From NCBI GenBank assembly GCA_023404345.1, contig JAEYCB010000052.1, forward strand, positions 1 through 49,110: a stretch of DNA of 49,110 bases. Direction: 5' to 3'. The notes beneath the pieces are model-generated. The model was given only the letters and a program-made list of their open reading frames with translations, did no database searches and had not been told where the DNA came from. Positions 14,960 through 23,665 of the stretch are shown in pieces. Source of the DNA: Bacillota bacterium. GTDB lineage: Bacteria > Bacillota > Clostridia > Christensenellales > Aristaeellaceae. The translations under genes were made by a program, and so were the position numbers. Position 1 is the first letter of the stretch; each line of letters starts with the position of its first letter.

Positions 14960-15455
14960 ATGAAAAGACGAATCATTGAAATCAATAGAGATAAATGCAA
15001 CGGCTGCAGCGCCTGCGCCGAGGCCTGCCACGAGGGAGCCATCGCCATGGTGGACGGGAAAGCGAAACTGATGCGGGACGACTACTGTGACGGTCTGGGC
15101 GACTACCTTCCTGCCTGTCCCACCGGTGCCATCACCTTTGTGGAGCGCGAGGCGGCGGTCTATGACGAACAGGCGGTACTGGCGAATAAGCAGCAGAGGA
15201 TGCAGAAACAGGGCATGAAGCTGCCCTGCGGCTGTCCAGGGAGCCATTCGAGGAAGATCGAGCACACGGAATGCGCTTGCAAAGAAACGCCGCACACAGA
15301 GCAGCTAAGCAGGCTTTCGCAATGGCCTGTCCAGATCAAGCTGGTGCCGGTTAACGCGCCCTATTTTGCAGACGCAAAGCTGCTGATCGCCGCTGACTGC
15401 ACGGCTTACGCCTACGCCGCCTTCCATGAGCGTTTTATCAAGGGACATAGCCTTA
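14960..15455 (+). pseudogene. Dicluster ferredoxin-type iron-sulfur protein, 3' truncated
   Basis: The intact N-terminal part has two [4Fe-4S] motifs: CNGCSACAEAC and, after YCDGLG, a second site in LPACPTGA whose first cysteines are partly replaced (GDYLPAC instead of GxCxxxC). A linker with CGCPG and CAC leads to WPVQIKLVPVNAPYFADAKL and DCTAYAYAAFHERFIKG, the familiar C-terminal domain of this clostridial family. After residue ~165 the frame enters DNA that reads as parA on the other strand. The usual IGCPK segment and last ~80 residues are missing, so the gene is cut near 15453. GGAGG before ATG 14960 and the divergent regulator show it was an Fnr-controlled gene. Confidence 0.8.
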
Positions 15456-15762
15456 CTTCAAAGCCCGATAACTCAGTGTTTGATGGAAGCAGGTCAACGC
15501 CCTCGCTATGGGATAAAATCCCTTGCGAAACGTCAAAAGATTTATCGTCTATGATGTTCTGCATGATTGTGGAGAGCGTAATGGGTAAATCGTCTGGTCG
15601 GCTGTAACCCAGAGCCATTGTGAGATTTGCCTGTGCATCGGCGTCAATCAACAGCACTCTTTTTCCTTGCTTCGCCAGACCCACACCCAGATTGACCGCC
15701 GTTGTGGTCTTGCCAACACCGCCTTTCTGGTTGGTCAGAGCAATCACTTTGCAATTTGACAT
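15453..15762 (-). pseudogene. ParA-family partition ATPase, 3' truncated
   Basis: About 103 residues of a ParA/Soj-type ATPase typical of plasmids and conjugative elements. It shows the deviant Walker A KGGVGKTTTAVNLG, IDADAQANLT and LPSNTELSGFEV. ParA proteins are normally 250-280 residues; after SGFEV the frame enters the reverse complement of the ferredoxin gene, so the C-terminal 60% is missing. AAAGGAGG precedes ATG 15762. The two cut genes meet tail to tail at about 15453. The surroundings to 16375 belong to the same mobile-element fragment. Confidence 0.85.
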
Positions 15763-15832
15763 AGCTGCGTCCTCCTTTCGCATAGATTTAGCCGCTTTGT
15801 CAAGGCGGCTATGTAAATCGTACAGAGAACGC

Positions 15833-15870
15833 AAAAAAGCCGCTTACTCTTATGAAAAAGAATAAGCAGC
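15833..15870 (-). terminator. Intrinsic terminator upstream of truncated parA
   Basis: On the minus strand a 13-base imperfect stem (complement of 15858-15870 with 15839-15851, 11 pairs) with loop 15852-15857 is followed by six T (complement of 15833-15838). It ends transcription of the 59-residue gene before parA, or attenuates parA. Confidence 0.8.
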
Positions 15871-15886
15871 TCACTCTTGAATTGCC

Positions 15887-16066
15887 TTAGATATATTCGA
15901 TTTTCATTTTCTTGACGGGTGCATTGGCTACCTTAAAAATGAGTTCGTCAATGCAGTCCGTATATCTGCCTTGCCGTATGAGAGCGTTTTTCAGCTCCAC
16001 AAGGCTATGTAATATCAGCGTCCTTTCGTGACTGTCTACATATAGATGGGCAGTTTTGTCTTTCAT
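15887..16066 (-). CDS. 59-residue mobile-element protein of unknown function
   Basis: A small gene with ATG at 16066, AAGGAGG just before it and a clean stop at 15887. The protein starts MKDKTAHLYVDSHERTLILH and ends KKMKIEYI; its middle is mostly helical (LVELKNALIRQGRYTDCIDE). I believe similar small proteins recur near parA in Firmicute conjugative elements, but this is recollection, not a search. Its start overlaps the stop of the preceding coiled-coil gene (ATGA), so translation is coupled. No function is known to me. Confidence 0.75.
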   Translation of the reverse strand: MKDKTAHLYVDSHERTLILHSLVELKNALIRQGRYTDCIDELIFKVANAPVKKMKIEYI

Positions 16067-16375
16067 ATGCTCGACCTCCTTCCGTCTGTCAAACCAAAAT
16101 TCAAATCAATTGGTCTATACTCGTCTTCAAAATCAAGCGTTAATGAGAGTCGATTCATATTGCCTGACAAAAAGCTCTCAGCCTTTGACATCTTCTTATC
16201 AACATCAAACCCTTTGATTTTTTCTTCAAGTCTGGCTATTTTTTCTTTGAGTTCCTCAATATCGCCATCAACTGTTTCAAATATACCAGAGTTGCTCATT
16301 TCAGCATATAAGGCTATCCTTGCTTTTGCATATTTATCTATTATGTGCTTGTCGTAATCAGCTATTGGGCCGTCA
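16063..16375 (-). pseudogene. Coiled-coil protein of a mobile element, 5' truncated
   Basis: The last ~104 residues of a longer protein. They include a charged heptad-like helix (DIEELKEKIARLEEKIKGFD) and end in LTLDFEDEYRPIDLNFGL plus a short basic tail. I do not recognise the family; the ending recalls the tail of SMC/SbcC-like or DUF2326-like ATPases, which is a guess. No start codon with a ribosome site is found upstream; beyond about 16375 the frame enters the antisense of the glycosyltransferase. The gene is therefore cut at its 5' end near 16340-16420. Confidence 0.6.
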
Positions 16376-17670
16376 TTGTGAATGCCTTTTTTAAGCTCAA
16401 AACAAATATGAAGGTAGTCAATGCCAATATTGACTTCAAAAGCGAAAGCCTGGGCAGGATTTCCATTCTGGTTCCTGCATACAATGAAGCGGATACAATC
16501 CTTAACAGTGTCCAATCTCTATTGCAGCAGGAATATGGGGAGTACGAAATAATCGTAATCAACGATGGTTCCCAGGATGATACATTGGACAATTTGATCC
16601 GGCATTTTGATTTGAAGATGATTCCCATCCATTATCAGCATCAGCTGGAGTGCAAAACGATAAAGGGCGTTTACATGGATTTGAAACGTCCGGGTAAGCT
16701 GATTGTGGTCGATAAGGAAAACGGAGGCAAAGCCGATTCCTTGAACGCCGGCATCAATTTCAGCAGAAATGAATATATTTGCTGTATTGATGCTGACTGC
16801 ATATTGGAACCACAGGCGTTGAAGAAAATCGTGCGCGTTTTTGCCCGTAAAAAGGAAACCATTGCCGTGGGGGGCATGGTAAAAGCGGTGAATGGATGTC
16901 ACATAAAGGATGGAAAGGTAGTCCAAATAGATCTGCCCAAAACATTCATCGAACGTATGCAGGTAGTAGAATATCTGCGGGCATTTTTAAGCAGCCGGTT
17001 TACTTGGAACAAAAACAACGGCAGCTTGATCATTTCAGGCGCCTTTGGTATGTTCGACAAAAAGGCTGTATTATCAGTAGGCGGGTATAAAACTGGCTTG
17101 GGCGAAGACATGGAGTTGGTTGTGCGTCTGCAGGAATACTATCGAAAAAACCGGATCCCGTACAGTATTTCGTTGGCATCGGATGCGGTTTGCTGGACGC
17201 AGGTGCCCACGCGCTATAAGGATTTGCAGACGCAAAGGATACGCTGGCATAAAGGGCTTATTGAGTCTCTATTGCAGCATAAAACCATGTTGCTCAATCC
17301 CCGTTACGGCTTTGTGGGAATGGCGGCGTTTCCATTGCAGTTTTTTGTAGAAATGCTGGGCCCGATAATCGAAGTAGTGGGATACGTGCTGCTGTTTGTC
17401 ATAGCATATTATTATGGTATAACATCGGCGGCACTGTGGATATTTGCAATGGCATATCTGTACGGCGTGTTTCAGACAATTATTTCCGTTGTTTTTGAAC
17501 ATAGATCTTACAATATTTATCGAACCAAAACAAATGCATTGCAGCTGATTGTTGCATGCTTTATAGAACCGCTTTTCTACCGTCCCATTACAGTACTCTG
17601 GAGAGTGCGGGCTTTTCTGACTTTTAAAAGCAGAAATAGATGGGGACAAATCCAGCGTCAAAAGTTCTGA
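16345..17670 (+). CDS. Membrane glycosyltransferase family 2 (processive type), 5' truncated
   Basis: Up to 441 residues of a GT2 enzyme of the BcsA/hyaluronan-synthase/IcaA group. Visible are ISILVPAYNEA, VINDGSQDDT, the DxD motif in CCIDADC, GGYKTGLGED and the product-binding QTQRIRWHKG. Two or three membrane segments follow (FPLQFFVEMLGPIIEVVGYVL, IVACFIEPLFYRP). Such enzymes polymerise exopolysaccharide at the cytoplasmic face. The N-terminal membrane helices are missing: the GTG start at 16345 has no ribosome site and the first ~20 residues lie antisense to the coiled-coil gene. The gene looks more AT-rich than its neighbours, suggesting transfer. Probably not expressed in native form. 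Confidence 0.75.
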   Translation: MLVVISYWAVIVNAFFKLKTNMKVVNANIDFKSESLGRISILVPAYNEADTILNSVQSLLQQEYGEYEIIVINDGSQDDTLDNLIRHFDLKMIPIHYQHQLECKTIKGVYMDLKRPGKLIVVDKENGGKADSLNAGINFSRNEYICCIDADCILEPQALKKIVRVFARKKETIAVGGMVKAVNGCHIKDGKVVQIDLPKTFIERMQVVEYLRAFLSSRFTWNKNNGSLIISGAFGMFDKKAVLSVGGYKTGLGEDMELVVRLQEYYRKNRIPYSISLASDAVCWTQVPTRYKDLQTQRIRWHKGLIESLLQHKTMLLNPRYGFVGMAAFPLQFFVEMLGPIIEVVGYVLLFVIAYYYGITSAALWIFAMAYLYGVFQTIISVVFEHRSYNIYRTKTNALQLIVACFIEPLFYRPITVLWRVRAFLTFKSRNRWGQIQRQKF

Positions 17671-17814
17671 GAATATAGAGGACGGCGAAATAAGCATCAT
17701 GAGATAGAAGAATCAATTGCGTTACATTAAGTCTGGTTTTCATCAAATGCTACTAGCGCAATAAGGACTGACCAAGAGGTCTGTGTCGCCGAACTCATGC
17801 GTCGCTATCAGGAA

Positions 17815-17843
17815 TTGACGTGCTGAGGTCTTCCGCCTATAAT
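17815..17843 (+). promoter_or_regulatory. Near-consensus promoter of the candidate structured RNA
   Basis: TTGACG (17815-17820) and TATAAT (17838-17843) are separated by exactly 17 bases. Transcription would start near 17850, two bases before a 12-bp hairpin. No coding region follows before the terminator at 18096-18128, so it most simply drives a non-coding RNA. Confidence 0.8.
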
Positions 17844-17889
17844 AAAGATGCGGAGCGTCATCCTATCCCGGATGACGCTCCATCAGTAT

Positions 17890-18092
17890 GTCGAAAAAGC
17901 TCGCCTGCGGCGATCTTTTCCGCCAGGTTTGCGCCGTCCGCCTACTCCGCCTTCGGCTGAGCCGGGCGGCGGACGGCGTAAGGAAACCTTGCTACGCAAG
18001 GCATCCGAATCCACCGCACATGTCGCTGGATTCGGAATGCAGCTCGGAGGGCTGCGGCCCTCCGAACCTCCCAAAAAGGTTTTTTAACAGTC
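17890..18092 (+). repeat. Interspersed hairpin repeat, copy A
   Basis: Begins GTCGAAAA and ends GTTTTTTAACAGTC; both boundaries recur in copy B at 35759-35905. The shared order is an AAAA...TTTT-closed hairpin, a long perfect stem of different sequence in each copy, a GGAGGGCT hairpin, and the A/T-rich tail next to a terminator. Copy A has two additional hairpins (17987-18036) that copy B lacks. Confidence 0.7.
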
Positions 18093-18095
18093 TGT

Positions 18096-18128
18096 GCGGC
18101 CTGTGTGAAATCACACAGGCCGCTTTCT
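18096..18128 (+). terminator. Intrinsic terminator after the candidate RNA
   Basis: Perfect 13-bp stem GCGGCCTGTGTGA (18096-18108) / TCACACAGGCCGC (18111-18123) with a two-base loop, followed by TTTCT. The T-run is short but the stem is very strong. Confidence 0.8.
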
Positions 18129-18129
18129 A

Positions 18130-18158
18130 TTGTCACCTTGCCCAAAATGTCGTATACT
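18130..18158 (+). promoter_or_regulatory. Promoter of fbp
   Basis: TTGTCA (18130-18135), a 17-base spacer and TATACT (18153-18158) lie directly after the terminator and ~47 bases before the fbp start. fbp therefore has its own promoter, separate from the RNA unit. Confidence 0.75.
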
Positions 18159-18204
18159 GTTTTCTGACACTACAGACACGTACAACAGCACACGGAGGAT
18201 TTTC

Positions 18205-20091
18205 ATGAGTGAGGCATCTCAAAAGCGCTATCTGGCCTGCATCAGCGAACAGTTTCCCACTGTTCAATCGCTTTACACGGAAATTATCAATCTAAAGGCC
18301 ATTTTGAATCTGCCAAAGGGCACGGAACACTTCATGAGCGATATTCACGGCGAATATGAAGCATTTTTGCATATTCTGAACAACTGTTCGGGCGTCATAC
18401 GGGAAAAAGCGCTGATGCTGTTTTCCGACACCCACAGCGCCACAGACATTTCCGATTTGCTTACGCTGATCTATTATCCACAGGAAAAGCTCAGAATGCT
18501 TGGAGCGGCAGGCCGGCTAAACAAGGATTGGTACAATGCCACGCTGCATGATTTAATTGACCTGAGCCGCCTGCTTTCCTCCAAATATACACGCTCCAAA
18601 GTACGCAGGGCTACGCCTTCGGCCTATGCCTATATCCTGGATGAGCTGCTTCATGCCCTCCCGGACGAGGATGACAACCAGCTCGTTTACCACCAAAAGA
18701 TCATCGACACGCTGATTGATATCGGCAGCGGAGACGAGTTCATCGTGGCGCTGTCTGATCTGATCAAACGCCTGGCGGTGGACCGTCTGCACATTGTAGG
18801 CGATATTTACGACCGCGGACCTCGTGCCGACTGCATCATGGACCTGCTGGTGAATCACCATGCCGTGGACATCGAATGGGGCAACCATGATATCCTGTGG
18901 ATGGGCGCGGCATCCGGCAATCCCGTATGCATGGCCGCTGTTGTGCGCGGTTGCCTGCAATACGACAACATGGAACTGCTGGAAACAGGCTACGGCATCA
19001 GCTTGCGGTCACTTGCGTTGTTTGCCAGTCAGACTTATCCGGCGCAAGCGCAGGCTGCGCTCCAGGCTGTGACCATCCTTCTATTTAAGCTGGAGGGGCA
19101 GCTCATTGCGCGGCATCCCGAATACGGCATGGAGGGGCGTCGGCTGCTGCACCGGCTGGTGGAAAACCCCAAAACCATTTTTCTGAACGGGCATACCTAC
19201 CCCCTAAAAAGCGTTGATCTGCCCACCATCGATCCCACCGATCCCTACCGGCTGACCTCAGAGGAAGAAGCTGTGGTCTTCGATCTTGCCGCCGCATTCA
19301 CAAAGAGTGAACGGCTGCGCCGGCATGTACGCTTTCTGTACGAAAATGGCAGGCTCTACCGGTGCTGCAACGGCAACCTGCTCTTTCATGGCTGCATCCC
19401 CATGACCGAGACAGGCGGCTTTGCCCAAGTGACCTTCGACGGCGAATGCTACCAGGGGCAGGCGCTGATGGACCATCACGAGCGCATGGCCCGCAGAGCC
19501 TATTTTGAACGTGATCCCGAAGCGGTGGATTTCATGTGGTATCTCTGGTGCGGCGAGCGTTCGCCCCTGTGCGGACGCAGCGTCAAGACCTTTGAACGCG
19601 CGTTTATCGACTGTCCCGATGCCTGGGTTGAGCCGATGAATCCCTACTACCGCCACATCAACGACGAGGACGTCTGCCGCCGTATTTTGAGCACCTTTGG
19701 CTTGGATTCTCCCGAGGCGCATATCATCAACGGCCATACGCCCATCCATGTCAGCAGCGGCGAAAGTCCCGTCAAAGCCAACGGGCGGCTAATCGTCATC
19801 GATGGCGGATTTTGCAAGGCCTATCAGAAGGCGACAGGCATCGCGGGTTACACGCTGATTTCCAATTCACACGGATTGCGTATCGTAGCCCATCAGCCCT
19901 TTTCGTCCTTGACGCGTGTGCTTGACGCCAACGACGACATCCATTCCCAGTCGCAAATTCTCTGGCACAATCGCAAGCGCTGCCTGGTGGCCGATACGGA
20001 CAACGGGCGGCAGATTCAGCAGCGCATCCGTACTTTGGAAGAACTGCTGGATGCTTACCGCAGCGGCCTGTTGACGCCGCGGAGAGAATAG
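18205..20091 (+). CDS. fbp: Fructose-1,6-bisphosphatase, class III
   Basis: A 628-residue Firmicute-type FBPase that dephosphorylates fructose 1,6-bisphosphate in gluconeogenesis. It is a calcineurin-like metallophosphatase: FMSDIHGEYEAF (D46, H48), VGDIYDRGPRAD (~198-209) and WGNHDILWMG (~225-234) provide the two-metal site. ATG 18205 follows GGAGG at 18194-18198. Downstream the ATC-hydrolase-like gene starts 29 bases after the stop with its own strong ribosome site, so they may share a transcript. The gene is intact. Confidence 0.96.
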   Translation: MSEASQKRYLACISEQFPTVQSLYTEIINLKAILNLPKGTEHFMSDIHGEYEAFLHILNNCSGVIREKALMLFSDTHSATDISDLLTLIYYPQEKLRMLGAAGRLNKDWYNATLHDLIDLSRLLSSKYTRSKVRRATPSAYAYILDELLHALPDEDDNQLVYHQKIIDTLIDIGSGDEFIVALSDLIKRLAVDRLHIVGDIYDRGPRADCIMDLLVNHHAVDIEWGNHDILWMGAASGNPVCMAAVVRGCLQYDNMELLETGYGISLRSLALFASQTYPAQAQAALQAVTILLFKLEGQLIARHPEYGMEGRRLLHRLVENPKTIFLNGHTYPLKSVDLPTIDPTDPYRLTSEEEAVVFDLAAAFTKSERLRRHVRFLYENGRLYRCCNGNLLFHGCIPMTETGGFAQVTFDGECYQGQALMDHHERMARRAYFERDPEAVDFMWYLWCGERSPLCGRSVKTFERAFIDCPDAWVEPMNPYYRHINDEDVCRRILSTFGLDSPEAHIINGHTPIHVSSGESPVKANGRLIVIDGGFCKAYQKATGIAGYTLISNSHGLRIVAHQPFSSLTRVLDANDDIHSQSQILWHNRKRCLVADTDNGRQIQQRIRTLEELLDAYRSGLLTPRRE

Positions 20092-20120
20092 GGTTCCTGA
20101 AATACAAGGAGGAATGCCGC

Positions 20121-20853
20121 ATGACGATGGAACGTCCACATGAAAATGCCTGTATTTTTGGGCCGAAGCAGCATGCAGTCATGTTTGGACTGCTGGCCAG
20201 ACAGATTTGCATGCATTTCGGTCCGGACGCGGATGCGCTGTTGCTTACAGCTGTGGAAACCTATGGCTGGGAGCGCGGCAGGCGTATGGCGGCGCGCTGC
20301 CTGAAAAACGGCGATTCGCTGAATGATATGGCTTCCTATTTCGCCTATTGCGAATGGTCATGGCCCGGTGAATCCGTGCGGACCGAAAACGATCCCGATT
20401 GCCCCCCATATCAGCTTTCGGATGCTGGCGTGCCCCTGGCATACCGCCTGGCGTGAAAACGGTCTGGAGGACTATGGCTTTTATTACTGCCGCTGCGTAG
20501 ACCGGGCGATTTTGAGAGGCTTCAATCCGGCATTCCGCCTGAGCCTTCCCTCCTGTCTGCCCAAAAATCCGGATGAGGGCTGCGCCTTTCATTGGGAAAG
20601 CGCAGAAAACACCCCTGCCCTCACAGAGCGGCAAAAGCGCATCCAGCAGCGTCTGCACGGCACTCAGGTGAAGGATTTTCTGTACCATACAGCGCATCTT
20701 TACAGCACGTTGTTGCGCTGCGCAGCGGAAAAAAATTCGCAGGCCGCCGCCCTGATTGAAGCAGAGGCAGGGTGGGAGTTTGCTCAGCGCTTCGGCACCG
20801 ATGCACTCCGGCAGGTGCAAGAGGCTGCCAAAGGCGATTTCTCAGACATATAA
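20121..20853 (+). pseudogene. ATC-hydrolase-like protein (L-2-amino-thiazoline-4-carboxylate hydrolase family), frameshifted
   Basis: The frame from ATG 20121 (after AAGGAGG) runs to EWSWPGESVRTENDPDC, then a run of six C (20402-20407) changes frame. In the next frame the protein continues HISFRMLACPWHTAW, ENGLEDYGFYYCRCVDRAI, GFNPAFRLSLPSC to 20853. These blocks match the ATC hydrolase family, whose best known member acts in conversion of thiazolines to cysteine; most relatives have unknown substrates. Removing one C restores a ~243-residue protein of normal length. Either a true homopolymer mutation or a base-calling error; I cannot tell which. Confidence 0.75.
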
Positions 20854-21160
20854 AAATATCAAGGCAGTTACAGCAACCAAGATGGAAATGACCGCTTTTG
20901 CTTGATTCAGGAGACATTGTCCTATGCGGTCAACAGTTCATTTTCGTCTGTCAAGCTTGTAAGCGTGACGCAACAGGCGTGTTGTTTTATGCTTTCCCGG
21001 TCATGTCAGGGCAAGGTAATCTTCCGATACACAATCCGCAAAAATTCTACAGATAGAATGTTACAAAAAGCAGTGTAACTCCGTCTTATTAAAAGAAGGG
21101 TATTCCTGGAAAAACGTTTGTTACCCAAAAGGCAAGAAACGAACGAAAGGAAAATGAACC
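20854..21160. other. Intergenic region without a recognisable gene
   Basis: No gene is supported. Two small inverted repeats, ATTCTA/TAGAAT and GTTACA/TGTAAC, lie close together around 21045-21080. GAAAGGAAA at the end is the ribosome site of the next gene. No clear promoter or terminator is visible. Confidence 0.5.
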
Positions 21161-23460
21161 ATGAAAAGACGGATATTGTTGCTTTTTGCGTTTCTTCTGA
21201 TCTGCATTCCGGGCCCGGTCGCTCTGTCGGAAGGCTTTACTGTTTCGGAAATTCAAAGTCCTGAAGGAGGCCGGGAAATATTCTGTTCAATCGTGGCAGA
21301 TGACACGGCATATTTGCTCTCCACTGCCAAAAGCCTGTACGAGCTCGATCTGGAAACCCGCCAGGCCACGCCCATCCTCCTTCGCAACGCCAACCCGGAA
21401 TATGAATTCATCCCCGCAGAGGTTTTGCGCTTTCACGGAGTATCCAAGGATGATCCCGTTCCGGAGTGGCTGCAAAAGGACGCTTCTCTCGTCAACCTGC
21501 TTTTCAGCGACGGAGAAGCGCTCTATGGCCTCAATGAGCTAAACGTTTCGCTCTACCGCGTGGACATTGCGCAGGATGGCGCGACGCTCCATGGCCTTTC
21601 TCAGCTGGATTTCTTTTCCGATGAAGGGCAGGCCGGCCTTCCCTTCGTGCGCTCCGGCGCGGTTTGCGGCGAATCGCTATATCTGCTCACAGGTCTGACG
21701 GACGGCGGTTCGCAGGCTTCCCTCTGCCGCTTTGACATGGTCACCGGAGCGCACAGCCCGGTCTATCCGCAGAGTGAGGTGTCCGAGATTGCCTGCTACC
21801 GGGATGGGCATCTGCTTCTTCTGGAGGACCTTCCCAACGAGCAGTGGCGAATCACGGACTTTGACCCTGTCGCGGAGAACTTCGTCCCGCTGTATGACAG
21901 CAAGGAGCTGAATGTGGCACGTGTCCATGGACTGTTGTACGACCCATGGCGCGACCGCATACTGGTCGAGTCCGGGGAGGGGTACTCGCCCTTTCCGCAG
22001 GCAACGCCTGCGAGGTAATGACCTATCTTCCCCTCCTGTCATTTGGCGGCAGGGCGCTTGCGCAGGATGGACGCCTGCTGCTTTTGCAGGACCAGACTAT
22101 ATATGCCCTGTCCACCTTGCTGCAGGCGCAGCTCAAGCCCCTCATGATCTCCTGCGACTATCCGGAGAACTGGATAGAGCGGGAATTTGCCCAGGCCCAC
22201 CCGCAGATCGCCGTGAAATACCGACAAATGAGTTCTTATGATGCCTTGGCCCTGTTTGCCCAGCACATGACGCTACAGTCAGACGAAATTGATATCTTTG
22301 AACTGCCCGTAGGGCATGATACCCGGCGGGCCCTTGAAAAAGGCTACTATACCCCGCTTAACGGCTCCCCGTTGCTCCGGGAGCGGGCCGATGCCTGCCG
22401 GCCGTTTTTCCATGAAACGGTGATGCACGGTGACGAGATCGCCGCCGTGATGAGGAATGTCACCCAATTCACCCTGGGATACAGCCAATACGCGCTCAGC
22501 CATCTGGGGCTGACATCGGAGGACGTCCCTTCCACTTATATGGAGTTTCTGGATTTTCTGATCGAATGGGACGAGCGCGTGGGCGAAGCGGCGCTGCGGG
22601 CGGGCATAACGCCCTTCGGCGACGGGTTGGCCATTGACGGCTTCAAAGTTACGCTGTTCAGCTGGCTCATGGAGCAGTATTATACGCTGATGGCGCAGGA
22701 TGCGTCGGCCATTCCCCGCTATGAAGCGGACCTGGCGCAGCTTTTGGACAAGCTGACCCTCGCCTGCGCCTCCATTCCCGAAAGCAGCCCCCAAGTGCCC
22801 TATGGCGACATGAACGAGCGCTTCGCCACCACCCGCCTCAACAGCGAGCCCTCCTACCTCTTCTCCATACATGCTTCCTTCCATCCCGGTCGGCGCCTCT
22901 ATTCCAACAGCGAACCCGTTTCCGATTTCGTGCCCATGGCGCTCACTTTGCCCTCGCAGGACCGCCCGCGGCTCCTGTGCGACGGGACGCTGTTTGTGGT
23001 CAATCCCTATTCCACGCAAAAGAAACTGGCCATCGAGTGGCTTGCCTTTTACGCAAGCCATCAGCCTGAGAGGGATGCCGCCATGTTTTATGAGGGTGCG
23101 TCGCCTGCGGAGTACAACACCTACCTGCTGATGAAAGAGCACTATACCGCCGGAATCGAGCGGCTCAGGCCGCGCATCGAGGCGGCAGACGGCGCGGAAA
23201 AGCGCGAGCTTGAGGAGCAGGAGCGGCTCAGGCAGGAAAAGCTGCGCGATATCGAAAGCATCCGCTGGGACGTAAGCGAACAGTCGCTTGCCGACTATGA
23301 GCGGAGCCTTGAGCAATGCACTTTTCTATGGAACGACGCTGTATTTTCGGACGCTTTTAGCCCCACATGGAGAGCCTATATGTACGAAGGGATGCCGGGA
23401 GCCGAAGTGGCGCGCGACTTTTTCGCCACGCATCGTATGACGCTGCTGGAAGCGGAGTGA
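21161..23460 (+). pseudogene. Secreted protein with beta-propeller-like and solute-binding-like halves, frameshifted
   Basis: The first frame (21161-22018) begins with a signal peptide (MKRRILLLFAFLLICIPGP) and has repeated short blades such as DTAYLLSTAKSLYELDLETR and GHLLLLEDLP, suggesting a propeller. At G-runs 21974-21982 one base seems missing; the other frame continues VLALSAGNACEVMTYLP through 23460. The second half (PENWIEREFAQAHPQIAVKYR, SDEIDIFELPVG, KGYYTPLNGSPLL) resembles type 1 ABC solute-binding proteins, ending in a charged helical segment. The corrected protein would be ~766 residues and exported. I do not know its ligand. No ABC permease genes adjoin it. Confidence 0.7.
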
Positions 23461-23484
23461 AGAAAGAGGCTTGCCTTTAACACA

Positions 23485-23519
23485 GCGGCCTGAAAGCGCT
23501 GGTTTTCAGGCCGCTTTTT
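23485..23519 (+). terminator. Intrinsic terminator
   Basis: GCGGCCTGAAA (23485-23495) / TTTCAGGCCGC (23504-23514) with an 8-base loop followed by five T, 24 bases after the stop of the secreted-protein gene. Confidence 0.92.
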
Positions 23520-23665
23520 CCTCAGATGGGATCGATAAGACTTGCAACCATGCAGTGAATCACTGGTTTGTACGCAGCCAAAAAACATGTCTATCCGAAA
23601 TATCACGAGTACGCCGCGGTATATGGGCGGCATTTCATATATCCTGCGAAACGCTCCAAGCCGTC

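Larger units (their letters stand above)
17850..18128 (+). ncRNA. Candidate structured non-coding RNA, ~280 nt
   Basis: It is bounded by its own promoter and an intrinsic terminator and has no credible reading frame. The chain of stems is: GGAGCGTCATCC/GGATGACGCTCC (17852-17863/17870-17881); 17895-17905/17909-17919, AAAAG..CTTTT closed by a TGC loop; an 11-bp stem 17932-17942/17968-17978; CCTTGC/GCAAGG (17987-17992/17996-18001); TCCGAATCCA/TGGATTCGGA (18004-18013/18027-18036); TCGGAGGGC/GCCCTCCGA (18044-18052/18057-18065). Then come an unpaired GTTTTTTAACAGTC and the terminator hairpin. A related copy at 35759-35905 keeps the architecture with compensatory changes. Function unknown; a mobile repeat carried between genes is the main alternative. 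Confidence 0.6.

Noticed and set aside
17851..18128. CRISPR array or attC-like site
   Set aside because: The hairpins are of unequal length and sequence with no regular repeat-spacer period.
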